IMG/VR virus record: IMGVR_UViG_3300023116_000009
Location: 122,088-186,087 of that record
DNA: 64,000 bases
Source: a virus
Strand: one strand, 5' to 3'
Both the position numbers and the translations under genes were made by a program. The notes under the pieces are model-generated. The model made no database searches. It was not told the DNA's origin and saw nothing but the letters and a program-made list of their open reading frames with translations. This document shows positions 26,101 to 34,900 of the stretch, piece after piece (position 1 is the stretch's first letter; each line of letters begins with the position of its first letter).

Positions 26101-29100
26101 AGTTAGAGTAGTTCCAAACTCTTTAAGTTGGTTATTAATTGCTAACTTACAGAGAACCGTTGCCTGATCAAATACTGCTTTTGTTCCTGCAGCATAACCA
26201 GTAATGTGTGCAATGACACTATTTTCAATATATGATTTACCAGCATCCCAAGTAAATGCATTACCGTCATCTCTGATGTCATCAGCAATTGCCTGAACAA
26301 TCAGTTCAGTATCTCTGATGCACTTAGCATAATTTGCTTGGAATGAATATACATTGCTATACAGAACAGTATAGAATGCTTCTTCTGCAATGTACTTCTT
26401 ATTATTCTCAATAAGAACCGCAGCATCAGTGTATCTGTTTTCATTACCAATCAAACGCATTTGAGCATCTGCTTGTACTAATGCATCAGTATTGGTTGCT
26501 TGAATAACAGAATCAATAAAGTATTCTGGATTATTATTGCCTGATCTCAGAACGGGTTTGATGCCATCAACTTTAATAATATAGTGCTCTCTTGGTTCTG
26601 AATTCAATTGACTAATATCAAATGTTGGAGTACCAATGAGGTCAAAAGTAACATCATCAACTTTACCAACATCAAAGTTGTAAGGGTCTACTCTAAATCC
26701 AGTTGCTCTCAGTGAGTAAATACCAAAGTTAGATGCTGAGTTGGTCAGGGATGCATATCCACCACTTTCAACAACACAACCATCATAAGTAAAGATACAG
26801 AAGACCGAAACCAACTGAGTGTATCCATCGTTGATGACTCGATAACCAGTGCCGCCAAATGAGATGATCGTGAACGCAGCAGCAACCATCGACTTACCTT
26901 GTGGTGGCAGTCCAGGTCTGATAACGTTAGGATCAGCAACCTTAGCACCGTCAATCTCACATCCAGATCCACCAAGGAACGAGATTACTGAAGAGTTAAA
27001 GATGTATGGAGACGCTTCAATAATAGGAAGATCTAAGAAGTTTCTTGCAAAAGTAACAAACTTAGTTCCATTATCCTCAAAAGATTTTTCTGGTAAAGTT
27101 CTATCTGGTGCAGTTCCTCCAGAAATTACAGTATCAATAATACCGAAGTAAGTATAAATTGCAGAGGTTACATTTGCACAAACATAATCTCTATTTGCTT
27201 CATAAGTATTAGAGATTGTTGTATCTCTAAATGTAGTTTGTGTTGAAGTTCCTGCATTTACTAAGTTTGTAGAATAGTAGAACTTGGATGATGCTGTTGC
27301 AAACGAAACGAATGCATCATAACTAGAACCAAGAACCGTGAAGTTAATACCAGCACTATTTGCAACTTCAAACCATCTACGTCCATCGTAAGAGTTTAAA
27401 ATGCCATCATCAGTACTGATCCAGAACTGGTAACCATCATGATAAACTCTATTATTATTCTTACCTGCAGCAGTTCTTGTAATTCCAGTAAGGTTTCCAG
27501 GAGTTGCTGTAGTACCAATTGCTTGGTCTAAAATTGCAAACAGGTTTTGAATTGCAGTTGCTACGTTAGCACAATATGGACTGTTACTATCAATAGTGAC
27601 ATTGTTATCAAATGACTGAAGAAGACCTGAAGCATAATTCTGAACGTCAGATACTGCAAATGCTTCATTACGCATTGCTGCAATAGCAAAGGATTCTGCA
27701 TATCCGAATACTTCTGCAGATTCATCTTCTTCGCCAGAGACATGTGCTCCAGTTACATAAAGATTAGCAGCATCATATACTCTATCATTTCCACCATACT
27801 GTAAGTTAAGGACCATTGCTTCCAAGAAGTCCATAACATCATCTTTACATGCCTGATTGCCTGTAGGGATGCTAAATCCTTGATTGTTATCAAGCATCTT
27901 ATTTACAGACATCTCAGCAATTATTTGCTTGTTTGCTAAGATGAGGTCTGCAGCATCTCCGTATCTATCTGCTACAAACTCTGCGGCAATTCCAAGTTTC
28001 CAAGTTTGACCGTCTGTTGATGTATAAATTAAATCTCCTGAAGCAGCAATGAGAATATCCTCGTTTGCTGTAATTGAAGAGAATGTAGTTGCGGATGTAG
28101 TTCTTTCTGTCCATACAACGCCATCAGGTGAAGTGTATGCACTACCACCACTACCTACAGCAACAAACTGACTATTCTTATAATCCCAAATTACATCTTT
28201 TACAAGGTGTTGACCAGATCCATTAACAGGTACAAAAGAACCTCTTGCAGTCCATTCCTGACCGTTATCAGAAGAGAACCACTGAGGACCACCAAATCCT
28301 ACCCATTGCTCATCATCATCCCAAGCAATAGTACTAATTGATTGGGAACTGAGGTTGCCGCCTTGTGCAATTGCCCAATTTACGCCATTGCTGGAGGTAA
28401 TAATATATGCACCATCAGCACCACCACGACCACCAACAACAACAATTGTTTGTCCATTCCAAATAATATCATTCCATTGAGTTCCTGCGGTAATAGGACT
28501 TGTTTGTTGAGTCCAGGTAATACCGTCAGGAGAAGTTGCGATTAAACCAGCAGAACCAACGGCAATAAATTGTGTATTTACCCACTGTACTGCGTAGATA
28601 GTTGCGCCAATGGAATTTGCAATTGCAGTTAAGTTTGAACCATTCAGATATTGAATTCTATTTCTAATTGCAAGAACTGCTAGTTCTCTTGCTTGTTCAA
28701 ATGCATATCTGGTTTCTTCTAACTGACCATTAATATGAATTAAAGCATTGCCTTGGTAATAGTTATTTGCTGCTTCTAAGGTTGCAGCATTACCACCGTG
28801 AGACAAGTCATATTGAACAGCATTCAGAACGTGCTTAATATCTGTTTTGCACTGATCTTCATTTGGGATGATTAATGAAGAATATTTTGCCTTGGTTCTG
28901 ATTACTGCTTCATCTGCAATAAACTCTTTGTTCCTTCTAATAAGATCAGCACCATCTAAGAATCTGTGACCTTGCTTTTCGGACTCTTCAAATTTAAATG
29001 GTGAGTTCAGCAAACTGAACTTAACGTAGTTATCAGAGGAAGTTACAACAGCACCATATACAGTCAGAGAGAATGGTACTGCTTCCGATCCTAACTGTGA

Positions 29101-30708
29101 TGGAGTATCTTTGAATACTGCAAATACTTTACTAAATCCGTCTGATGACTCTACACGCTTAGTAACATATTGACGACCATTAAATCTATTGAGATCTCCA
29201 CCTGCACCAGAAGAGGGAAGATCTGAAAATTCTACCCATTGACCTTCTTCAAACGTATGATACTGCTGAGTTCTAAAGAATAACCAATCTGGATATGCAC
29301 TATCAAAATAGCAATTCTCAATCAAGTAATTAGGATGCTCAGTTACGTGCTCAGTAACTTCACCCTCTGGTCTTAATGATTTAATATTTGTTGCAACAAA
29401 TTGATACTGAGGAATGCTAGTATTAAAAGTAAATTCTGCTGTTCCATTTAAAGCAGCACCACTAGAGTGTGATGGTTCATTGGTTCCAGAAGTACCTGCA
29501 ACAGTAATGTCATATAACGTATTATCGATGAATACTTGATCACCTAAGTCATATGCAGTTTCTGGAGTCCATCTAATTGCACCTACTGCTGGTACAGGAG
29601 TATATTTAAAAGTATCACCTTGTTCTAATGCACCTCTTACAGTACCAACAGTGATGAATCCTTTGTCAACACTAGTTTGATCAGCAACATTTAAACTATC
29701 TGGTAATCCAAAACTTACCTCAGTAATGATTGCTCTACCGCCAGTTGCAACACCAACGATCTCATCACCAACTACAAAGACAGGATCACTAGTGCTTGCA
29801 CGGTCAAACTGAACCTGGAAAATACCTTCACCAAAAATTTGATAACCAATTGGGAATTCTCTACCAAATTGACCACCAAGAGTTTTATCATAATACATTC
29901 TTTGCTTATCGTCAAAGACGTAAGCATAATCCCAAGTACCAACAGGTTTTTCAAAACCATCAACTACTTCGATCTTGTCACGGAATGTGACACCGATCAT
30001 GTAGTTTTCATTCTGGTTTTTGAACATGTGCTTGTTCGGATTCTGCGGGCGAATAATGCAGAGACGAATGTTATCGCCCACAACCGAACATTTATCAGGA
30101 ATGGAGATTGGGTTATCTTCTAAGTAATCTCCACCTGCAACAATAAGGGTTTCCTTATCAGGAGTAGTACCAGCAATCTGTGCTGCCTTTTTAATCGTTC
30201 TTACTGGTTTCGTAGCAGAGCGACCATCAAAGTCATCGTTACCAATCTGCTCAGAAACATAAACACGACCACCAACGTCGTTAGTTGCAATGTTATAAAC
30301 AAAGTTTGTTGTTGCAACTTTGTTCGTATCATCATCAAAAGCAGGAGTTTCAGAAGTTGGGAAGAAGGTATCTCCAGTTTCTGGATCAACAAATGACTGA
30401 AGGTTAGGTGCTTTTAAATTAAGTTTTGGATTGACGATTGTGTCAATATCCAAGTTGTTAATTTTTGCAGTATCAGAAATGATAGAAGTGGTCGTTCTAA
30501 TCTGACCTTCAACATCAAGTTCATATTGTGGCGTTAAAGTATTAATACCAACACGAACCAGTTTGTCAACATCATCTGACAATTGAGAAAATAATGCCGA
30601 TTTTTCATCAGCACCACCACCCAATCTCAAATTCAAACTTGTATCGTTTTTGATCTTCAGAGAATTCGACTTAAGAATCTCCTTATCAGCATTAAATTCT
30701 AACGCCAT
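20182..30708 (-). CDS. Giant tail fibre protein, 3508 aa
   Basis: This is a giant modular fibre. Modules in order: N-terminal attachment region (1-140); pectate-lyase-like beta-helix (about 150-270; RVYVSEQIGNDDFDGRSATK); a first helical module (582-683); an Asp-box propeller (about 690-905); second and third helical modules (915-1014, 1425-1526) with CANV segments after them; a beta shaft with GSGY repeats (about 1900-2560); PTHTSG-type modules (about 380, 1946, 2600, 2820, 2920); and a C-terminal cap (about 3400-3508; HPTKENYKLQHGSLEGPEHG). The start resembles giant fibres of T4-like cyanophages. It is probably a long tail fibre or whisker-like receptor-binding protein. It overlaps the first LamG gene by 4 bases. 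An ACTAAATA octamer lies 24 bases upstream. Confidence 0.88.
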   Translation of the reverse strand: MALEFNADKEILKSNSLKIKNDTSLNLRLGGGADEKSALFSQLSDDVDKLVRVGINTLTPQYELDVEGQIRTTTSIISDTAKINNLDIDTIVNPKLNLKAPNLQSFVDPETGDTFFPTSETPAFDDDTNKVATTNFVYNIATNDVGGRVYVSEQIGNDDFDGRSATKPVRTIKKAAQIAGTTPDKETLIVAGGDYLEDNPISIPDKCSVVGDNIRLCIIRPQNPNKHMFKNQNENYMIGVTFRDKIEVVDGFEKPVGTWDYAYVFDDKQRMYYDKTLGGQFGREFPIGYQIFGEGIFQVQFDRASTSDPVFVVGDEIVGVATGGRAIITEVSFGLPDSLNVADQTSVDKGFITVGTVRGALEQGDTFKYTPVPAVGAIRWTPETAYDLGDQVFIDNTLYDITVAGTSGTNEPSHSSGAALNGTAEFTFNTSIPQYQFVATNIKSLRPEGEVTEHVTEHPNYLIENCYFDSAYPDWLFFRTQQYHTFEEGQWVEFSDLPSSGAGGDLNRFNGRQYVTKRVESSDGFSKVFAVFKDTPSQLGSEAVPFSLTVYGAVVTSSDNYVKFSLLNSPFKFEESEKQGHRFLDGADLIRRNKEFIADEAVIRTKAKYSSLIIPNEDQCKTDIKHVLNAVQYDLSHGGNAATLEAANNYYQGNALIHINGQLEETRYAFEQARELAVLAIRNRIQYLNGSNLTAIANSIGATIYAVQWVNTQFIAVGSAGLIATSPDGITWTQQTSPITAGTQWNDIIWNGQTIVVVGGRGGADGAYIITSSNGVNWAIAQGGNLSSQSISTIAWDDDEQWVGFGGPQWFSSDNGQEWTARGSFVPVNGSGQHLVKDVIWDYKNSQFVAVGSGGSAYTSPDGVVWTERTTSATTFSSITANEDILIAASGDLIYTSTDGQTWKLGIAAEFVADRYGDAADLILANKQIIAEMSVNKMLDNNQGFSIPTGNQACKDDVMDFLEAMVLNLQYGGNDRVYDAANLYVTGAHVSGEEDESAEVFGYAESFAIAAMRNEAFAVSDVQNYASGLLQSFDNNVTIDSNSPYCANVATAIQNLFAILDQAIGTTATPGNLTGITRTAAGKNNNRVYHDGYQFWISTDDGILNSYDGRRWFEVANSAGINFTVLGSSYDAFVSFATASSKFYYSTNLVNAGTSTQTTFRDTTISNTYEANRDYVCANVTSAIYTYFGIIDTVISGGTAPDRTLPEKSFEDNGTKFVTFARNFLDLPIIEASPYIFNSSVISFLGGSGCEIDGAKVADPNVIRPGLPPQGKSMVAAAFTIISFGGTGYRVINDGYTQLVSVFCIFTYDGCVVESGGYASLTNSASNFGIYSLRATGFRVDPYNFDVGKVDDVTFDLIGTPTFDISQLNSEPREHYIIKVDGIKPVLRSGNNNPEYFIDSVIQATNTDALVQADAQMRLIGNENRYTDAAVLIENNKKYIAEEAFYTVLYSNVYSFQANYAKCIRDTELIVQAIADDIRDDGNAFTWDAGKSYIENSVIAHITGYAAGTKAVFDQATVLCKLAINNQLKEFGTTLTGAETTAGYYVAQYTTVKPYVDLAVIHDVSSPAGEVGTASDLYSTSDCANVQAAIDTLNTLIDEILDNPTVTTPLPSGAERDDGEFILDNSTRYKLINHPINLHRPSICNSSSHTWEFSGSGVDYNALPQNGGKRGSEDTADYEQVSQLNGRVYASGTDELGNFKVGYFANIENRTGNITFGGTVEIEEVAFLKIKGGDIEIVGFSGDEKLGDITLGSTELNSDRILATQASIREYITNNYGNYKNKPYGTTPSPGNLVQLDSTGRINIDQIPALRPFNVFTVADLAARLALEGALAGDIAIQLAPNNISYILNNDTYAQILEFTPDPTYTFSNGDVVSGTPSNGQGTVNYYIHGEVSPNVSVISGGSGYTTAPTVTIGIQYANSTGYSAGAQIAANGNLYTVTVAGTSSSSGGGPIHTSGTATDGTVTFEYAGTAATATAQIDNNRVSVITVTNRGSGYTTAPSIIFDNTGTGGAGANASLVIRSRLELILIGNIKFAVADDIQDFSGTPQTVAITNVVNTSGQLDSNWVQLTSTNIDAGSITTGVINPARLANITSNYPASSNTYLRGDSKFVPVVSSIRKNSAETPLVISSSNQRSTYIGSVEIIDGGENYGISTLGGGTGTLQSQQVVGGAGEGFLADFTVSDGAVKSIAVTNGGTGYRLVVDENVTPVVFAEEPPTVIFKDNNGAVLVNVVAKAVTTNGSVTEIRILDGGSGFTSAPNIEFTGVGNSAAATATIADGVISRVAVVEGGLNYNADFSISTLPASITNPNGDDDADLEAKVAETSKIFNDITIDIKRGDNLTIAGDDFSNLGVWRFYKEQWNFGPDGALTLKEGAGSGLDADQLDGEDKEFYTDASNIDAGTLGPDYLSGEYIIDITGQSGTALNLTISDVRQQTLAPSNAPLGTSAAWKKNADDGLLDGGTDHTKYTTRRGIGTGTTFDGYAITQFAFTDNNNQWIRGHGGNFVGSIAISKAGNGYTPGQYKSVELGGGEGHGLKADITVGSNGQITNVTIVDTGYGYNETGNAPGTFTCVLPQNIFGVDNGRQYDSGYIRWSSGANYNIGDKVFVAETIGFGRLYDVVTAGTAGTQEPTHTSGSAQATSGTAVFDYAGSLSAELTATLASVNANQWSSWYKLWSSGNDGVGSTLDAAFLRGKSDTFLRSGTNMNYGYLSNRRMPGNLSPKSITDSLRITRFDPQVQINTGVIYEFTVDNLLFTYDDFQMLDTGGSSANLNGDTFFTVNLYTDNNVNQGTVNVLKVTPEYEADYVWEFGYSNVTAVDFDPETLYSQGQLVYTIIAGTLGEDVYLYEVTTAGESGTVSLNHTSGTVTNGTADFRFVSRGIPPSREVQYNNNIYTTVDFIRTPTVYDNNLVLGVGTLVLANQNLYEVTTAGTTSASGNGPSHTTGAATDGSVGFTYVSPRPNIIPIHGPDEGTQNGVFWSRASQLSHTKVQAELISGVLNETVTKFGTAVEPATYFPIADFGITSVDDYSIDKHKLYADGSGNPVITLGNEAEATSGQIRFLTSGNAFTLPNGDPNLNGYDVRILASGGTSTVGTGTINFQANAAQVNGNNIWHAGNITFGVGIDTVNAAYDTAANSKGVIRDSNGDIGFRNAYGDLIGSASENLPLSGGTLTGQLKQQVTDSTAWSASISGQYAYEPYPQELAVYNTEAGNSSTFAGLWLQAGRAADGARISSARIAAVKAGDYQTDLVFGVRNSDFYERVRIRYNGNVGIGVTAANIGSKLTVNATGGGGYATAASAAGILFKNFDTDAGYPSLLTIDNAFDRDIGMGLARQGQVKWTIWNDANITPNDILRITNHAGDNVFSMYQRSDAADVTTSRVGMYTGLNVPTHTLTINGTFSAKSKSFLIDHPTKENYKLQHGSLEGPEHGVYVRGRVTDGVITLPDYWLQLVDEDTITVQLTAIGDSGNRWVIDVADNTITTGGGAAFYFVQAERKDVPKMEVEMEIKEVQE
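26131..26436 (-). repeat. Helical C-x2-D module, copy 3 (residues 1425-1526)
   Basis: This is the third copy of a module of about 103 residues in the 3508-aa fibre: RYTDAAVLIENNKKYIAEEA, then C1463-x2-D with GN ending 20 residues after the Cys, then DAGKSYIENSVIAHITG. A CANV segment follows at residue 1583. Predicted to be mainly helical, in contrast to the beta-rich surroundings. Confidence 0.75.
27667..27966 (-). repeat. Helical C-x2-D module, copy 2 (residues 915-1014)
   Basis: This is the second copy: RYGDAADLILANKQIIAEMS, Cys954 with Asp three residues later, and GGN ending 20 residues after the Cys, then YDAANLYVTGAHVSGEEDES. It is three residues shorter than copies 1 and 3 in its last part. 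CANV segments follow at residues 1046 and 1177. Confidence 0.75.
27990..28640 (-). repeat. Asp-box (BNR-like) propeller segment in giant fibre
   Basis: Residues about 690-905 of the 3508-aa fibre contain at least five blade-like units, each ending in an Asp-box core: SPDGITW, SSNGVNW, SSDNGQEW, SPDGVVW and STDGQTW. Such units build sialidase-type beta-propellers. I see no sialidase catalytic Arg/Asp/Tyr arrangement, so a binding rather than cleaving role is more likely. Confidence 0.7.
28660..28965 (-). repeat. Helical C-x2-D module, copy 1 (residues 582-683)
   Basis: This is the first copy: RFLDGADLIRRNKEFIADEA, Cys620 with Asp three residues later, and GGN ending 20 residues after the Cys, then ANNYYQGNALIHINGQLEET. 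The last part has exactly the same length as in copy 3. No CANV segment is seen before the propeller. Confidence 0.75.
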
Positions 30709-30731
30709 GTTCTTCTAAATTCCTTCTTTGT

Positions 30732-30739
30732 TATTTAGT
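30732..30739 (-). promoter_or_regulatory. Late-promoter-like octamer ACTAAATA upstream of 3508-aa fibre
   Basis: The minus strand reads ACTAAATA in the 38-base gap before the giant fibre gene, 24 bases from its ATG. It is the same variant seen before gp19 and gp13. Confidence 0.45.
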
Positions 30740-30746
30740 ACTATTA

Positions 30747-31121
30747 TTATGGGAGGGTTCTATAACCTTCGTATTTTGACAGATCCTCAGATTCTTCATC
30801 ATATCTGTCTCTATCCTCTTTATCATGAGCAGCTCTATAGTCATGCATATGCAAAAACTTTAATTTGCAATCAGGATAATTCGCTTCCATAAAATCAATA
30901 AATTCACTCATAACTGTAGTTGCAACATCATCTAAATATGCATTGAATTCTAAACGCCTCCTATCCTCGTCATAACGACGCTCAATAATATATACTTCCT
31001 CAGGCAAATCATAAAGGAGTGCTTGAGCGTCTTCTTTACTAATATTTCTTCTTACGTATTCAAATTCAATATCGTGCAAATCTGGCATTTGCACATTGCT
31101 TGTGCCTTGAGTTGGTTCCAT
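30747..31121 (-). CDS. Hypothetical acidic protein, 124 aa
   Basis: This encodes a 124-residue, highly charged, mostly helical protein. Recognisable stretches are IERRYDEDRRRLEFNAYLDD and FIDFMEANYPDCKLKFLHMH, and it ends in an Asp/Glu/Arg-rich segment with KYEGYRTLP. I do not recognise a family. Position between two virion genes and its own GATAAATA octamer 22 bases upstream point to late expression. It could be a fibre-assembly factor or a minor virion protein, and nothing in the sequence decides this. Confidence 0.65.
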   Translation of the reverse strand: MEPTQGTSNVQMPDLHDIEFEYVRRNISKEDAQALLYDLPEEVYIIERRYDEDRRRLEFNAYLDDVATTVMSEFIDFMEANYPDCKLKFLHMHDYRAAHDKEDRDRYDEESEDLSKYEGYRTLP

Positions 31122-31142
31122 AAAACTTTAAAAATATATGAT

Positions 31143-31150
31143 TATTTATC
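31143..31150 (-). promoter_or_regulatory. Late promoter octamer GATAAATA upstream of 124-aa gene
   Basis: The minus strand reads GATAAATA, one mismatch to the T4 late octamer, 22 bases before the ATG of the 124-aa gene. It overlaps the last codon of the preceding gene. Confidence 0.55.
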
Positions 31151-31919
31151 AATCTCTCTCAGTTACTACTGCGACTACATTTCCAACCCAACGTACACCA
31201 GTGCCTACACTCTCCAATGTTCCATTAGAAGATACAGTTGCTTGGAATGAAAATTCTTTTGTGGTTTGGTTCACACTTGGAACCAAAGTCCATGTATGTC
31301 CTGGTGGAACATTATCTCTTACGATTGTAGATGAAATTGCTGCAATGGATAAGGTTTGATCTGCAACATCATCAGTAAGAACAGCAGATTCAATTTTGAT
31401 TGCATATTCCCACTTATTGCCATAACTAGTAAATTCTACATCACCCAATGTTGGATTTGCCGCATCTACTGGAGTGCCAACATCAAAGGTAAAATTATCA
31501 GCATCAACTACAACAACTTGATAAGAACCATTAGCAGCAGATCCTGCAGTATCAAAACTTGCAGTAATTGAATCTCCTGTGGTCAATCCATGGTCAGCAA
31601 GAGACACTGTTACAATTGATTCATTTGCATTGATAACATAAAGACCAATTGGATATCCTTCCCAGGTTCCAATTGCAAATGTGGTAATAAACGCTACTTT
31701 ATTTCTATCAATTACGTGAGCAGGATTAAATGATGTAGATCCAACGGTGTCGTTCAAAGTTGCAAATGCAACATACTCCTTTTTAAATGCTGTAGTATTT
31801 AAAACGTTAGTAACCTTAACAGAGTTAGCATCGATGATGTCTCTGTTTGCATCAATGATGGTGGCTTCTTTTACTGAGAAACCACCCTCAGATTGTAATG
31901 ACTTTAGAACTCTTGCCAT
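31149..31919 (-). CDS. Putative virion structural protein, 256 aa
   Basis: This encodes a beta-rich 256-residue protein. The N-terminus (MARVLKSLQSEGGFSVKEAT) is a recurrent motif in T4-like cyanophage structural clusters, where similar proteins are shorter. Residues about 95-140 contain VSLADHGLTTGDSITASFDT followed by SYQVVVVDADNFTFDVG, a common phage tail module of the form HGLxxGDxV...NGxYxV. The gene starts 2 bases after the stop of the 3083-aa fibre gene, so the two are probably co-translated. It may attach to or decorate that fibre. The precise role is unknown. Confidence 0.7.
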   Translation of the reverse strand: MARVLKSLQSEGGFSVKEATIIDANRDIIDANSVKVTNVLNTTAFKKEYVAFATLNDTVGSTSFNPAHVIDRNKVAFITTFAIGTWEGYPIGLYVINANESIVTVSLADHGLTTGDSITASFDTAGSAANGSYQVVVVDADNFTFDVGTPVDAANPTLGDVEFTSYGNKWEYAIKIESAVLTDDVADQTLSIAAISSTIVRDNVPPGHTWTLVPSVNQTTKEFSFQATVSSNGTLESVGTGVRWVGNVVAVVTERD

Positions 31920-31921
31920 TT

Positions 31922-34900
31922 TTATCTCTTAACAGTGTGGGAAACGATCTTAATATTGTATGTAGTTCTGTTCTCAATAGCAGAGGCAAAACTTACAGTT
32001 TCATCTGCAGATGCAGAAATGTTACTGGTTGTAGAAGCACTGGTAACAAAGATATCATGTAAATCACCATTGCCATCTGCTCTAGTTCCAATAAAGATTA
32101 CATCCAAATCACCAGCATTGAGTAGATTGCCATCATAATTAACTGGTTGATCTAATGCTGCATAAGTTCTGGATCTGGAGGTATAACTTAAAGTATCACC
32201 ATCAGCAATGATAACACCTTGAATATTTTGCTCTCCATCATTAGTCGAGGAGTAATCCAACGCTACGTTGAACAAGAATTGCCCATCTGCAGGATTGCTT
32301 GCTACACTGAAGATTTCAGAATCAATACCAGTAGAAACTACTAATCCAACTTCTGACAGATCACTCAGATCATAATATCTTGCTTGAATTTGAGAAGTTG
32401 AAGTATCATAGTACATCTTCAATACTCTGGTCGTTCCAACTACTGCCCACTGAACACCATTACCAGAACCGATACCAACAGTGGTTACTGCAGTTAATGT
32501 TGAACCATTAACAGAATACTTTCTAACTACTCCTGAAGTAAAGTTTACATATAAGTAAGTGCCGTCAGTAAATGCATCTTGCAGTCCAGTACCACCAAGT
32601 AATAGAGATGGGGTTGACCAAGATACGCTATTAGTAGAACCGCCAGTGACAGTTCCGTTTACTTGATATACTCCAGAAGTAGTATGATAAACAATAATCA
32701 TTCTTCCATTAACACTCAAGATTCTGCATGTTCTTGCATCTCTACCACCATTTAAGCTATAAATCAGAATACTATCAGAGGTAAATGTGCCAAGCGATCC
32801 AAATGTGATATTACTATTATTAGGGTCTACGTCCCCAACAATATAATCTCCACTGTTTGACGCCCATACGATTCTATTTGTTGCAGAATCAAATGCCATA
32901 GAAGCATGATCAGAATTGCCAGTAGCAGTTAACGGAATTTGTGTGCCAAAAACAACACCATTATCACTTACTGTACCAACTCTAAATCCACCAGTAGCGA
33001 AATTGGCATTGTCATTGGCATAAATTACAACTCTATCTGCATCGGTATCAATAACTGATGCAATATTTTTAGTAAAGAATGTTGAAGACGTAATATCTGC
33101 AGATCTTTCTGCTGCAACAGGAATGTAAGTATCTGTTGCACTTCCAAGTTCGGTAACTCTTACTTGAACATTTGAACCTGACAGATCTGCTTCAATGTCA
33201 GCAAGAACTACATCAGTATACAATTTATTACTTTCAGTATAAATGATATCTTCACCATTACCTCTGATTAAGTAAGAAACTTCAGAGTATTGCTTTCTTG
33301 GATATGCATCTGGAATTGGGAACTGCTCTTCAACCTCAACCATAAATTTACCTGACCATGCTTCTGCCCATGGGAACATAGTTGCAGAAACAATGTTACC
33401 AGCAGCAGCATCTAAAGTAGATGTTTGAGTAAAGATCTTAGTGTTTGCAAGTTCCAGTTTTTGAAGACCTGCATCAAGAACAGTTAAGTAATTGTCTGCA
33501 GTAGAAGAGAATCCTCTATTGATTTGCAGAGCACCACCATTGGTTAACTTAAGAAGTTGATAAGAATCTGAAGATGCTGGTTCAAATCCAAATGTCAATG
33601 CGTCTCTATCAGTTTTAATGATTTCGTCAGTTGCACTAGAAGTAATCTCTAATTGATTAGTGCTAATAGTGAACTTGCCATTAACATTTAAGTTGACATT
33701 ATCAACATTGGCGTTCAAATTATCATATCTGTAAGACCAATATTCAAGATTATCAACAGTTCCTGATGTGTGGGTTGGAGCAACAGTTCCTGTAGTGTGA
33801 TCAGCAGTAATCCTATAAAGATTATCACCTGAGTAAATATATTGCTGAACAGTCAGAACATCATCAAGATCTGCTGTAAACTGAGTTACATCAGTTTCTG
33901 GAGTCCATTCAATACTGTTTCCTTCAGCGTTAGAATTAATAGTGTTGAGAGTATCAAGATTTAACTCAGTTTGACTTACTCTTAATGTTTGAGTTCCGTC
34001 ATTAAAGAACCAAACATTATTATCATCATTACCAGGAGATCTCTCACCGATTACAAAAGTATTTCCATCAACGTCTCTTACACCACCGAGAGAAACAAAG
34101 TAATTTCCATTGTATCCTTCAAATTGATTTCTGTCAGTATTATATCTTACAGAACCTTGAAGAGGACCACCAGGGCGATTTGCATCAGTACCGACAGGAA
34201 GTGCAAGTGCTCCAGTTCCACTAATTACAACTTGAGAATTTGCCTCAGCACTTAATGTTAAATCGCCAGCAGTTGTTGAAATTGTATTATTGTTGAGTAA
34301 CAGTGTAGTTGCAATTTCAACGCCATCAGGAGATGCAACGAGTTTCTTAGCAGTGACTACACCATCTACAGCATCAAACTGAATATTATTAAATTCAGCA
34401 AGAGAATTGACTGTCAGGGAGAATCCTGCAGGGAAGTATCCATTATGAGCAATAGTTGCAGTTCCATTTGTTACAGAACTTGCAATGGATGATACTGTAA
34501 AGTTAGCGCCAGAACCATTAGTCAATGATTGGACAACAATTGTAACCGTGGTTGGATCATCTACAGGATCTCCACCCTCTTCTGGATCGCCACCGCCACC
34601 GCCACCAAACAGAGAACCATCAAATTCAATCAGTTCACCAACTTGATAACCAATACCATTGGAAAGAATTACTGCAGATGAAATATTTCCAGTAGCATCT
34701 GATGTGAATCTAATTAAAATATTTGCACCTGTTCCACTAGTTCCAGTTTGATTCAAATCGTAAGTTTGTGTGTCACCATATGCACCATTATCACCACCGC
34801 TTGCAATAGCAATTGTTGCAGCACCCGTATTGATATAGTCATTATCCAGAGTAAATGCATCCCCGACTTGGAATAAATCACCAGAGAGATTGCCACTTGG

